Part shown: in pieces, positions 44,222 to 56,108 of the stretch
Layout: every line of letters starts with the position of its first letter
Position numbering within the stretch: the first letter of the stretch is position 1
NCBI GenBank assembly: GCA_019188255.1
Contig: JAETXT010000002.1
Location: 3,410,001 to 3,474,000, forward strand
From: Verticillium longisporum
Taxonomy: Eukaryota > Ascomycota > Sordariomycetes > Glomerellales > Plectosphaerellaceae
DNA length: 64,000 bases
Reading direction: 5' to 3'
The notes under the pieces: model-generated
What the model saw: only the letters and a program-made list of their open reading frames with translations
What the model was told of the DNA's origin: nothing
The model's database searches: none
Program-made: the position numbers and the translations under genes

Positions 44222-45978
44222 GGGCGTGGATCCCCCGGAGGAGGGGAACGGGATCAGCGTGCCATATGCCATATGCCATATGGCTGAAAGACACGAGGTT
44301 GGCGAGGTTTGTGGATTCTCTGCCTACGGTTCTCGGGCACGTCGCTCGAGAACATCTGGGGAAGGGAAGTAAGAAGTGATGCTTAGCTAATCGGAACACG
44401 ATCATCTGGTAACAAGTCGTTACAGCTGCCGACTCGCTTGACTTGACGCGACCCTGCATTACGTGGTACACCAGCACTGCATCCAACGGACTACGGTATA
44501 TCGTGTTACCTGTTGTGGAACTGGAGCGACATGGCCCGGCATGGATCGCCAGGGGGTTTACAGATCTCACAGCTTGTATACTCATTGCATCTCACCAAGG
44601 TTCTTACTGAGGTAGCGTATCTTGTGACACAGAAATGTTGCCAAATGTGAGGCAATAAGGTCGAGATGAGATGAAAAGCTAAACGGATCGTGCAGACGGT
44701 TAACACTGGGGCTGGCAAAGGGGATGGCTTGGATGGGTGTACTGCAGTGAAGCAATACTGAGGCAAGAGGGTCGAAACGGTGGGCTCCACCGCAAGTCTC
44801 TCCTGGCGGTGTGATCGACGAACGGCACGGACAATTCCAAGGTCCCGCCAGTCCGTCACAATCATATCATCAATCCTTCGGGGAATGAATGCTGTGGTGT
44901 CGTCTTTGAGGGATAGGGTGCTCTTCAATCTTCGGAGTGTAGGTTTGGGTTCGCATCGTCCTTTGAGCAGAACAATGTTGCTGAGCCTCGCACGACACAT
45001 TGTCTCCACGCCACACAAAGCCGCTGGCAGGCGCTGGCAGGCGTCGGCAGGCGTTGGCAGGCGTTGTGCTCCCTTCAGTTGGGCTTCTGCGTGCACAGGG
45101 TACAGTAGTAGTACAGTAGTACCTGACATGGTGGACGCCCGTCCACTCAGCCCCTGAAAGAAATCATTCGCAGTGGAGAGCAGCCCTGATCGCCAATGCA
45201 CAATGGCTGATGGCACACCGAATGGGGAAAATGACATGACGACAAACCTGCGCCTCGATAAGATAACGCGTACCGTCAGCCACACGACGTCGACTTGCCC
45301 ACCGTAACCCAGGACTTCAGCCAATCAAGAATCCCCATCAGGCTCATTTCAGCTGTGGAGCATCCCACCGTAACAAGCTTCGGCGATACGTACCGAAAAC
45401 CGCCAGGCACCACAATCTCCCACTCCTAGTTTTTCTCCCATGAAGTTGCATCCACCAGCCCAGGAGCAGCAACCTTTTGGTGGCTCCCCTTGGCTCCCAC
45501 CCCCAGTCCGTCGAGGCCACTGTCAAATCACCAAACCCCCTTCAGGGACTACCTTACTTACTTTGCCTTGTCTGTATCTCCCCTTGCTTTGGTCTGTTCC
45601 CCGTTTGCCTTTCATCCCCTCCCCGCCCGCTCGGTCGACCTTGCGATCCTCTCCCTCCTCCTTCTCCCCGAGTCCCTCTTCAACACGTCTCGCTGTTGCT
45701 AGGTACGAGCCATCACCGCTCGTTCGGCTTCAATTGCGCTTTCAACATTGCGCTGAACCACGCCGTCGGCCGTCTTGTCCCACTGTCGACTGTCCACCGC
45801 CTCTTCGCCCACCCGACGAACGAGCAGAACGGCCAATACCGAGCCGCAAAGTTGATCGAACGGCAACACGCACACAAATCGGAGTACGAAGCAGCAACAT
45901 CATTGGGTCTAGCTGACTTGTGAAGGCGAAGTCGACGTACGTTCACCGTCCTTGAGCATTCTCATTGTCTTGTAATTT
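44222..45978. other. Intergenic region upstream of HMG-CoA reductase
   Basis: The spacer has three overlapping ccatatg units near 44261-44282 and a ggcaggcg(c/t)t tandem repeat of four to five copies at 45026-45063, followed by agtagtacagtagtacc. From about 45430 it becomes pyrimidine-rich, consistent with promoter and 5' UTR of the reductase gene. ORFs here (for example 45440-45916) are Pro/Ser-rich leader-type reads without motifs. Confidence 0.45.
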
Positions 45979-46045
45979 TTGCCCGTTGCGCCCCTCCTGA
46001 CCCTCAGCGTGTCTTGCACGTGTCTCTCGTCCTCTCCCCTCTATT

Positions 46046-46255
46046 ATGGCGTGTCATCCCCCAAGAAATTCGTTTCCCACAATCATAACCACGAACGGGC
46101 GAGGCATCGTCACAAGCCAAATGCTCACAAGAAAAATCACAGGTTCCACCGACGCCGCCGATCCGAGTCCGAGTCCGAACCTACCACCCGATCTCCGAGA
46201 TCCCCCCAATGTCGTCGTGACCTCCGAGTCCACCTCTCCGATACCGTCGCCATGA
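46046..46255 (+). promoter_or_regulatory. Upstream ORF overlapping the HMG-CoA reductase start (ATGA)
   Basis: An ATG at 46046 opens a 69-codon frame ([20 protein letters not shown]) that ends at TGA 46253-46255. The reductase ATG is 46252-46254, so stop and start overlap as ATGA. If the leader is transcribed unspliced, ribosomes translating this uORF would terminate exactly on the reductase start, a layout suited to termination-reinitiation control. A 5' UTR intron would remove it; I cannot tell. Confidence 0.45.
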
Positions 46256-49200
46256 TCTCGTCCGTCCTCTTCCCTCGCCGTTTCCGCGGCGAGCAGCCCC
46301 AGGCGCAACCGGCCGCGCCCTCTTGGATCAGCAAAAAGTCCACGCCCATCCTGCAATTCTTCTCCTCCCTCGCCTGCTCCCACCCCATCCACACCGTTGT
46401 CATCGTTGCTGTTCTGGCGAGCTCCTCGTACGTGGGGCTCCTCCAGGAGAGCCTCTTCGATGCCACCACCTCGGTGCGCAAGGCCGACTGGTCCTCCCTG
46501 ACCGAAGGCAGCCGTCGCCTGCAGGTTGGCCCCGAGACCAACTGGAAGTGGCAGAACGTCGACCAGGATGTCGTGCCCGCCAGCCATGTCGAGCACCTCG
46601 CCCTCCTGACGCTGGTCTTCCCTGAATCGCACTCGGCCGAAAGTGCAAACACCGCGCCGAGGGCCCACGCCGTCCCCTTCCCGCAGAACCTCTCCGTCAC
46701 CCCGCTGCCCCAGACTTCCAACTCCCTGACCGCCTATTCTCAGGACAGCGCCCTCGGCCTTCTCTCTGCCCTACGACCAAGCGCCCGAGTTCCTCGCCTC
46801 CGTCCAGGAGATCCCTGACGATGCCAACAACGAGTCGCGCGAGACGCAGCACGGCCACGAGTCCAAGATGTGGATCATGAAGGCGGCCAGGGTCAACACC
46901 AAAAACAGCTACATCCGCTGGGTCACCAACGGCTGGACCGAGTTCCTCGACCTGCTCAAGAACGCCGAGACTCTCGACATTGTCATCATGGTGCTTGGGT
47001 ACCTGTCCATGCATCTGACCTTTGTGTCGCTGTTCCTCTCCATGCGCCGGATGGGTTCCAACTTTTGGCTCTTTACCAACGTTCTCTTCTCGTCCGTCTT
47101 CGCCTTCCTCTTCGGCCTCATCGTGACGACCAAGCTCGGGGTGCCCATCTCCATGGTCTTGCTGTCCGAGGGTCTGCCCTTCCTGGTCGTCACCATTGGC
47201 TTCGAGAAGAACATTGTCCTGACCCGTGCCGTCCTGTCCCACGCCATTGAGCACCGCCGTCCCCAGGATAAGGACGACAAGAAGTCCAAGAAGAAGGCTT
47301 GGGAGGTCTCGTCGTCCAACGTCATCCAGTACGCTGTGCAGGCCGCCATCAAGGAAAACGGCTACGAGATTGTTCGCGACTACGCTGTCGAGATTGGTGT
47401 CCTCATCCTTGGCGCGGCCTCTGGTGTCCAGGGGGTCTCCAGCAGTTCTGCTTCCTCGCCGCATGGATCCTGTTCTTCGACTGCATCCTGCTCTTCTCCT
47501 TCTACACCGCCATTCTCAGCATCAAGCTCGAGATTAACCGCATCAAGCGCCACGTGCAGATGCGCCGGGCTCTCGAGGACGACGGCGTCAGCCGCCGCGT
47601 GGCCGAGAATGTTGCCAGCGGCAACGACTGGCCCGGCAGTGACGACAAGGCCGCCAAGGACACCTCGCTGTTCGGCAAGCAGATGAAGGGCAGCAACGTT
47701 CCCAAGTTCAAGGTCCTCATGGTGACTGGCTTCGTGCTGATCAACGTCATCAACATCTGCACCATTCCCTTTAGGAACGCCGGCAGCATCACCAGCCTTT
47801 CCTCGTGGACCGGTGGCCTCAGCGCCGTCGTGACCTCGCCGCCCGTCGACCCTTTCAAGGTCGCTTCCAACGGCCTCGATGCCATTCTTGAGTCCGCGAA
47901 GGCCAACGGCCGGGCGACCATGGTCACAGTTCTCACGACCATCAAGTACGAACTCGAGTTCCCCTCGATCCACTACGGTCTACCCCGTATGGCGGACGAG
48001 CTCGGCTACGACAGATACGGCGTCGGTGGACGCATGGTCGGCAGCCTGCTCACGAGCCTCGAGGACCCCATTCTCTCCAAGTGGATGTGGGTCGCTCTCA
48101 TCATGAGCGTCGCCCTCAACGGCTACCTGTTCAACGTGGCGCGCTGGGGTATCAAGGACCCCAACGTGTCTGATCACCCCATCGATCGCAAGGAGCTTGC
48201 CCGTGCCGAGAAGTTCAATGAGACTGGCTCCGCCACTCTGCCTCTGGGCGAGTACCTGCCGCCTCCCACGCCCGCGCCGCAGCCCATCACCCCTGCTTCC
48301 ACCGATGACGAGTCTGACGCGTTGGCCATGAGGCAGATCAAGTCTTCCGAGCCCTCGAGCCCTGGCGAGAAGCGCAGCTTCCCCGAACTGGACAAGATGC
48401 TGGCTGAGAAGCGCGCCCCCGAGATGACGGACGACGAGATTGTCGCCATGTCGATGCGCGGCAAGATTCCCGGTTATGCCCTCGAGCGCACCCTCAAGGA
48501 CTTTACCAGGGCCGTCAAGATTCGCCGTTCCATCATCTCCCAGACCAAGGCCACCTCTGACATCACCAACGTCCTCGGGCGCACCCCGCTCCCCTACGAG
48601 CACTACAACTGGGGGCGCGTCTCTGGCGCCTGCCGCGAGAACGTCATCGGATACATGCCTCTTCCCGTCGGTGTTGCCGGCCCTCTTGTTATCCAAGGTG
48701 TCAGCTACTTCAACGCCATGGCCACCACTGAGGGTGTTCTCGTCGCCAGTCCCAGCCGAGGCCGCAAGGCCATCATCTCTGGTGGCGGTGCCGCTACTGT
48801 TCTGACTGGTGACGGCATGACCCGTGGACCCTGCGTCAGTTTCGAGACGCTCGAGCGTGCCGGAGCCGCCAAGATCTGGCTCGACTCCGAAGCCGGCCAC
48901 GGCGTGATGAAGAAGGCTTTCAACTCGACGAGTAACTTTGCCCGCCTGCAGTCCATGAAGACAGCCATTGCCGGGACCAAGCTGTACATCCGCTTCAAGA
49001 CCACCACTGGTGACGCCATGGGCATGAACATGATTTCAAAGGGTGTCGAGCACGCGCTTGATGTCATGATGAGCGAGGGCTTCGAGGACATGAACATTGT
49101 ATCCGTCTCCGGTAACTTCTGCATTGACAAGAAGCCTGCCGCCATTAACTGGATTGACGGACGTGGCAAGAGCGTTGTGGCCGAGGCCATTATCCCCGCC

Positions 49201-49852
49201 GATGTCGTTCGCGACGTTCTCAAGTCTGACGTTGACACGCTGGTTGAACTCAACATCTCAAAGAACCTCATCGGATCTGCCATGGCTGCCTCGGTGGGAG
49301 GTTTCAACGCTCACGCCGCCAACATTGTTGCCGCTATTTTCCTCGCCACAGGACAGGACCCCGCGCAGGTTGTCGAGAGCGCCAACTGCATCACCATTAT
49401 GCAAAAGTACGTCATTACGCTTCCTTGGTTTGAATATCGCTAACGTTGTGCAGCCTCCGCGGCTCTCTCCAAATCTCCGTCTCCATGCCGTCCATTGAAG
49501 TCGGCACCCTCGGTGGCGGCACCATCCTCGAGCCCCAGTCCGCCATGCTCGACATGCTCGGCGTTCGCGGACCCCACCCCACCACCCCGGTGAAAATGCC
49601 CGCCGCCTCGCTCGCATCGTTGCCGCAGCCACCCTGGCCAGCGAGCTGTCCCTCTCCAGCACCCTCGCAGCTGGCCACCTGGTCAAGGCCCACACGCAGC
49701 ACAACCGCCCCGCGCCACCGACGAGGAGCACGACGCCCGCCCCGGCGAGCGGCACGATGACGCCCGTCGGTCTGGCCATGACGAGCGCTGTTGAGAAGGC
49801 TGCTTCCTCATCAAAGCTGAGCGCCGCCGCTACGGAACGCGCGCGCCGATAG
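46252..49852 (+). CDS. HMG1: HMG-CoA reductase, membrane-anchored, three frame breaks
   Basis: The ATG at 46252 gives [15 protein letters not shown]. Exon 1 runs to 49406, the intron is 49407-49453, and exon 2 is 49454-49852, for about 1185 residues. An N-terminal membrane domain includes a sterol-sensing domain ([19 protein letters not shown] to [20 protein letters not shown]). A linker and a class I catalytic domain follow, with [55 protein letters not shown] and catalytic His in VKAHTQHNR. It makes mevalonate, the committed sterol/isoprenoid step, in the ER. Frame breaks are near 46756 (net +1/-2), the G5 run 47431-47435 (-1) and the C4 run 49585-49588 (-1). Several residues invariant in relatives as I recall them are changed (see findings). 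A second copy elsewhere in the genome cannot be excluded. Confidence 0.93.
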
Positions 49853-50684
49853 ATGATTTTGTTTCGAATCTTCTTTGTCCACCAGACTCGGCTGATTCGT
49901 TCTTTGCCGGGTCTGGTTCAATGCGGGCTGGGCCTTGTCATTCTGACCGGGCTGAGCCTGTACATAATGCATTATTTCCACCCTCATCGTGGGGCGTACG
50001 TAAGTGTGGCGCTCCTGCGGCGAGCACTACGCTTCACCCAACACTATATAATATCAGACCACAGCAGAGCGCAGACATGCAAACGCAAAACACATATATC
50101 ACACTGCAGGAGTTGGAACAGGCAAATGGGCCCGGAGGTAGAAAAATGAGTGGTCGGCAATAGAGAGCGTCGGTTCTGCTATGCATTCGCTACAAGCTCC
50201 GTGGCTGGTGGTGAGAGGAGGTCGGAGCGGGAGTGGTAGAGAGACGGGCACTTTTGGTGCGGCTGGCGTAGCTGGCCTAAGTAGGGTGAATGGATTTATT
50301 ACAGTTCAATGCAGTTGGTGTGGTGCCATGCGGGCTGGGATGGGACTTTGATGGCCGTCAGATGGCATGACACAAGCTGACGTCGCTCAAGCCTTACCAG
50401 TGATACTTAGCTGCCGGCCAAAGTCGTTCTCGTTTGAGCTCGATGTCGAATCACGATGAAAGTGAATAGCGGGACTACAGCCCGTAGGCTGTGGCAAAGT
50501 TCTGTAAGTGGTCGTTTTCACATCAATAAGCACAAGGGTCAAGGTGGTCAAGCAGAAAACATTTATTGTGAAGAGCTAATCATAATCCCATTCAAGGTTC
50601 GTAGATAGAAGCGAAGCTGGCCGGTTGCCAGTGTTCGAAATTAAGGAGTGAGAGCTTTTGGTAGTGAGGGAGTGTTGATATCCT
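49853..50684. other. Convergent spacer
   Basis: About 830 bp between the stops of HMG-CoA reductase and the repeat protein. No gene or repeat of note. Confidence 0.45.
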
Positions 50685-52758
50685 TTACTGGGTCTTGTTC
50701 TCCTCCTCAGGCTTGACGTGGAGGATGCCGGGGATGAGAGCGCCGCCGAGGAGGCCGCCCTTCTTGTCGCCGCCAGTAGCTCCACCGAGGAGCTGTTTGA
50801 GAAGGTCGGTGATGGGGTCCTCCTCACGGGCCTGGACCTTGTTCATTTGCTCCTCGGGCTTAACGTTCAAGATGCCGGGGATGAGGGCACCACCGAGGAG
50901 GCCACCCTTCTTGTCGCCGCCAGCGGCACCGAGGAGCTGCTTGAGAAGATCGGTGATGGGGTCCTCCTCACGGGCCTGGACCTTGTTCATTTGCTCCTCG
51001 GGCTTGACGTTCAGGATGCCGGGGATGAGAGCGCCGCCGAGGAGGCCGCCCTTCTTGTCGCCGCCAGTAGCTCCACCGAGGAGCTGCTTGAGAAGATCGG
51101 TGATGGGGTCCTCCTCACGGGCCTGGACCTTGTTCATTTGCTCCTCGGGCTTAACGTTCAAAATGCCAGGGATGAGGGCACCACCGAGCAGGCCGCCCTT
51201 CTTCTCGCCGCCAGCAGTACCGAGAAGCTGCTTGAGGAGATCGGTGATAGGATCCTCCTCACGGGCCTGGACCTTGGACTCTTCGGGCTTAACGCTGAGG
51301 ATGCCGGGAATGATGGAGCCGCCGAGGAGACCACCCTTCTTCTCGCCGCCGCCGGTCAGGCTGCCGAGGAGCTGCTCGAGGAGATCACTGATGGGGTCCT
51401 CCTCACGGGCCTGGACCTTGTTCATCTGCTCCTCAGGCTTGACGTTGAGGATGCCGGGGATGAGAGCACCACCGAGAAGGCCACCCTTCTTCTTGTCACC
51501 GCCGGTGAGGCTGCCAAGAAGCTGCTGGATGAGGTCGGAAATGGGATCTTCCTCGCGGGCCTGGACCTTGTTGACCTCCTCAGGCTTAACGTTGAGGATG
51601 CCAGGGATGAGGGCGCCGCCGAGGAGGCCACCCTTCTTATCGCCGCCAGTAGCTCCACCGAGGAGCTGCTTGAGAAGATCGGTGATGGGGTCCTCCTCAC
51701 GGGCCTGAATCTTGGTCTCCTCCTCAGGCTTCACATTGAGGATACCGGGGATGAGGGCGCCGCCGAGAAGGCCACCCTTCTTATCGCCGCCAGTAGCTCC
51801 ACCGAGGAGCTGCTTGAGAAGATCGGTGATGGGGTCCTCCTCACGGGCCTGAAGCTTGTTCTCCTCCTGGAGGGTCTTCAGCATGTTGATGACGGAAGCG
51901 ACAGTCTCGTCGTCGACAGACTCGCCGGCCACGTTACGGATGGGAATGATCTGGCCAATGATGCCCTTGGCAGCGTCAGTGAGGCCACCAATGATGCCAC
52001 CGGCAGCGTCGATAAGCCCGCCAGCGGCACCAGAAGCACCAGAGGCGGCATCAGAAGCAGCGCCAGTGGCGCCGCCAAGGAGACCCTCGAGGTCGAGAGC
52101 CTCGGTGACCTGGCTCAGAGCAGAGCCGAGAACACCGGTGGCCTCATCAGCGACGCTGCTGGCGGTGCTGGTGGCCTTGTCGGCCTTGTCGCCGGCAGCG
52201 CTCGTGGCGTCTTTGGCGGCGTCCTTGGCGCCGTCGGCAGCGCCCTTGACGGCGTCGGTGACGTCGCTGAGCTGACGGCGGTTGTGGCGACGACGGGCAC
52301 CCTTGGCCGCGGCGAGGCCAGGCACAGAGGAGGCGGGGATGGGGATGGGGAGGTCCTTGGTGAGCCCGCTAGCAGCACCCGTGACGGAGCCGACGACGTC
52401 CTTGGGGATGTCAGCGACGGCGCCGGCGCCGCCAGTCAGGCCGGCGAGGAGGGCGTCAACGGCGTCAGTGGCACCGTCAACGACACCGCCGGGGCCGGTG
52501 ATGCCCTGTGTGAGTCCGCTGGTTGCGCCGCCAGTGAGGCCGTCAACGAGGCCTGTTGCAGAGCCAGCAACGCCATCAACTGTGCTTCCCAGGCTTCCAG
52601 TGTCTGTTCAAGTCAGCTTGTTGCTCGGCACGGGAGTCGAGGTATCGTGGAAACTCACCGACAGGCACCTGGCGAGCCTCGTTGCCGGCAGGCGCAGTCA
52701 TGGAGGGGGTGATGAACCCGGCCAGGGCGAGGGCCGTGATGGTAGCCTTGGAATGCAT
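50685..52758 (-). CDS. Secreted protein with eight tandem repeats of about 48 residues
   Basis: Exon 1 is 52758-52659 (MHSKATITALALAGFITPS, signal peptide) and exon 2 is 52603-50685, with an intron from gtgagt to gaacag splitting an Asp codon, giving 672 residues. After the signal come a Gly/Ala/Thr-rich region (TGGATSGLTQGITGPGG), a basic cluster KGARRRHNRRQLSD (Kex2-type site after RR), and an Ala/Asp/Lys-rich LEA-like helix (DGAKDAAKDATSAAGDKADK). Eight near-identical units follow, each with KVQAREEDPITDLLKQLLGG and then GGDKKGGLLGGALIPGILNV and KPEEQMN. There are no Cys residues in the repeats. The frame is open through about 1.15 kb of repeats, so coding constraint is real. I recognise no family. 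It could be a surface/adhesive protein, an amphipathic surfactant-like protein, or a precursor cut into peptides. Confidence 0.85.
50697..51862 (-). repeat. About 144-nt tandem repeat array, eight units, coding
   Basis: The units encode the eight protein repeats. The string tcctcacgggcctg recurs at roughly 144-nt steps (for example 50821 and 50965). Units differ by small in-frame changes (two- or three-residue indels near the Gly-Gly linker; EQMN, VN, ES or ET at the joint). Units 1 and 2 (51600-51860) and units 5-8 are most alike, which points to recent unequal crossover or conversion. Confidence 0.9.
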
Positions 52759-52903
52759 GATTGCGATCTTCGAGTGCCAACTTCTGTGTTTGTTTTGATT
52801 TTGCTGAAGATGGGAGAGGAGGAGGAGGAGGGGGAGGAAGATGCGGGTGGTGCAGGATAAGGAGCAGGAGGAAAGGGAGAAGAGGGCGGCGCGACAACCG
52901 TTG

Positions 52904-52910
52904 TTATATA
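52904..52910 (-). promoter_or_regulatory. TATA box of the repeat-protein gene
   Basis: TATATAA on the minus strand lies 146 bp upstream of the ATG. It is consistent with a regulated, highly expressed secreted-protein gene. Confidence 0.5.
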
Positions 52911-55900
52911 GCCATATCTCTTAGCATCGCATCCATTGTCCAGAGATTATTCCTGACTCCCAGGTGGCAGCAAACACGCGCTCCGAGTCGCCATGTTCCC
53001 TCATCACCAGGCCAGGGCAGCACACGAAGCTGCGTCGCGCCGAAGGGTGCATTCCAGGATCGCAAAGAATTCAACATCGTCGATCCTGTGGTAGGGTGTG
53101 ACATGTCTCAGCGGGCGGCAGTCGATGGAGAGACATTTTCGGCAGATCGAATTTTTGGCGGGGAGGATGTGATGGGACCTAAAATAAAGATAGTGAGACA
53201 CATTGCTGACGCGGGCCTCTCTGCGGTTGAGACGGCGCCTGCCAGGTCAGGGAGCGCTCCCTTCATGCCTGGCGACACGACGCCGACGACCCGTGATGGT
53301 GCGGGCTTGACTGTATTGGCACTGCGAGGTGATGATCACGGCGTTCCTGAACGCTGTTGGACGGGGATGTGTAAGAAGCCCATGCTATATACTACTTACT
53401 GGTGGTCGTGTCAGTTCAGAGACCATCTGAGGCCAAGATCTGTCGACTCGACGTGCCCCCCGTCATCATAGTCAGTCTACCCCGCCCGAGTCTGGTAAAA
53501 TTTGGTGCCATCACAGCCTGACTTCATGTGCGCGACGAGCGCTGACACCGAATGATGGAGTCACCATGGTAAGGGGCCGCTCAGGATGGAATGTTGAGGA
53601 GCCGTGAATAGGTCCTCGCTAGGACGGAGCTTCCCCGGACTGACAGAACCTTAACATTGCTCACAATGGTGTCAATCACTGGGAGCAGAACGGGACGCTA
53701 GCACCCCCCACGCGAATCAAAATCCCGCGCCTTGGATGGCTCGAGAATGCCCCTGTGGACCTGATGGTGTATTGCGGGACGACGTCCGGTCAACGTCATG
53801 TCGGCACGGGTGCAGCTGGCCGGAGCCTTGTCGCGGCTCCCCAGGCAGCAACGGCGCATGGACTAGACAGCGTAGTTGCCGTTCTAACTCTGTAGACTCA
53901 GAGTTACAGGTTGCTGGAACTGCTCCCGTGGTAGCTGATATAAGGAAGTGTTGAGGCTCAAAAACGCCGAGACCAGTCCGGCCAATGGCGTGTCGGATCG
54001 AGTTGGACAGAGCTGAAAGCATGGACGACGGGGCCATAGCTCCCGACGGATGGCTTTTAGCCAGGTGCCTCGCGGGGGTTCGGTCTGTGCCTTGCGTGGA
54101 TAAAATAACGTGCCCTATGTTAGACGGTGCCTTGTGACTGGCTGTTTCGACAGGTAAAGCTTGACAAGCGTGTGACGGTGTGAAACAACGAGGTGGAGGT
54201 GTCGGAACTTTGGATTTCGTCATTTTTGTTGATTTCAAACACAAAACTCGTGCTCGTAAATATCGCGATGATACGAGGGCGGGCTTGGGACGGAATATGC
54301 CAGTCTGATGTGGAGAGCAGTGTCCGCCGCCGCGATAGCCTCCATCGTCATTCTGTGATCTAGGCATGGCTGCGTATTGGCCCACTGGCGATGCTGCGAA
54401 CGAGGGCTCAACAAAACCCTGTTTCTAGGGGAGAGCGTTTTGTTTGCAGCATCTCCAAGGGTTTTGTGAGAGAAATATGCCGTGGTGCGACCGAACACTT
54501 GGGCTGGCCTCAACATTGTCGACGACATGTCGTGATCCACAATCTGTAATAGCAGCGTGGGACGGGAACAGGCGATGGAGATTGTCCCGAGCTCCTTGCT
54601 CGCAGCTAGATTCTCGCAGCTAAAAGGTATTCGACATGGTGTTTTTCTCCTCTTGTTTTCTCTGCATTCGATTTTGATCAATAGAAAGAACATCGATAAA
54701 ATGGATGGGCATTGTCATAAATGAGGGAATTCAATGGGCGAGTTGTATAAATTCAGCATAGGAACCGCATGAGATCTCTGTGTACTTCAACAAGGAAAAA
54801 AAAAATGACCACGATGGCCTCGGTCAGGGAGCATAAGCCAAAGGAAACGCGTCCTGCTTGCCAGTTCTAGGAATATGGATTTAACGATGCTGATCATGGG
54901 AACCAGAATGACGTGACAGACAGTCTTGCCTCCGCAGGATGGGACGACCCACCCCGCCTTCGGCAGGGCTTGTCATCCCGATCATGGCCGTCACGGTGAC
55001 ACACGGAGATGCGATGCCCAGCCATTTCGGAGGCCCAGCGGGAGCCACACTGGGTCTTCGGCCTCAAACGCCGAACCGGACGGCCCCGGCCTTGTCGGTC
55101 TGACTCAGCACGGAGAGTCGGCACATGGTGTGTGCGCCCTCTGGTGACTCGCGCTGTTCGGGGCCTAGGCCGCATGGATTGTCGGCAAAGCGGCACGAAT
55201 GCGGGCCGACGTCACCACTTTATCGGGCAGACAAGGGTGGGGAGCTTGGGCAATGGCAGGGGCAGGGCAGGGCAGGGGCAGGGGCAGGGGCAATGGGACA
55301 AGGAAGGCGGATGCAGTGCAAAGTCGGATGCACCTGGCCTGAGAGCATGCATTTGGGGAGCTCCTTCTTCTCTCGGGGTTTTGACCGTCAACTCTCAATC
55401 ATCGTCGTGGATGATGCTGGAGGATGCTTGGGCGATGCGATCTCACGTTTCTGACCCACGATGTCCTTGCACACCTCGGCCACCGCAGCGCCGACATCCG
55501 ACACCAATACGACGAACCACTTGATGGACGCCGTGCTTCCCAAGATGGAAGGCCCCAAGCATGGCATTACACGAATCGCTAGGGGAGAAGAGTCCTAGCG
55601 TTGCTGCACCCCACCAACCCGCACACCACGCCATTACGATGACTGGATCACCCACGCGGCTTTGATGAGCTTAGGAATCAGAACCCTGTGACGCCCCGAA
55701 GAAGCATCTTTCTCTTTCGCTCGGGGATTCTTTCTTCGTGCGTCTCTGCGGTCCATCTCTCTTTGCGCTCTTCTCTGCAACAACCCGTCCTCAGCTTGAG
55801 CCTGAACCAGTGCGCCTGCCCGGAAACATCGTCATAGTCCAATCAGTCGAATGTCCTCTGAGAAAACGGACACGGAACGACACGCAGACAAAGACCCGGC

Positions 55901-56108
55901 ACGCAGACAACGACGTGCTGCCGATGACGCCTACGACTGCCATCTCGTAGCGAGACCTCCAAGGCAAACGGGTGGCTTCCAGGAACACATCACGACACAA
56001 AGGGTGGAATAGCTCGCCAGGCACTCACCATCGGGACGACATTCATCTTTCCCCTTAGATTGACACAGCACCGTTGCTCTGCTCCGTCGCCTGGCAGAGT
56101 TCTCTGCA
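52911..56108. other. 3.2-kb gene-free interval
   Basis: No ORF here has motif or splice support; the longest (222 codons, minus, 53717-54385) reads as composition noise. A G-rich cagggg repeat lies at 55256-55291 (listed separately). The right end is the promoter of the MFS gene. Confidence 0.4.
55256..55291 (+). repeat. (CAGGGG/CAGGG)n tract with G-quadruplex potential
   Basis: The plus strand carries at least six runs of three or four G separated by CA (ggcaggggcagggcagggca and onward). This meets the usual G3+N1-7 pattern. It lies about 0.8 kb upstream of the MFS start; no function is shown. Confidence 0.6.

Noticed and set aside
45979..46251. In-frame N-terminal extension of HMG-CoA reductase
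   Set aside because: It lacks an ATG, and the family N-terminus matches the start at 46252.
50697..51862. CRISPR-like array
   Set aside because: Units of about 144 nt are contiguous coding repeats with no spacers, in a eukaryote.
50718..52712. 664-codon plus-strand ORF through the repeat array
   Set aside because: Mirror of the minus-strand repeat gene. The minus strand has the signal peptide, intron and TATA box; the plus ORF has none.
53717..54385. 222-codon minus-strand ORF
   Set aside because: No domain, no splice structure, mixed composition; probably chance.
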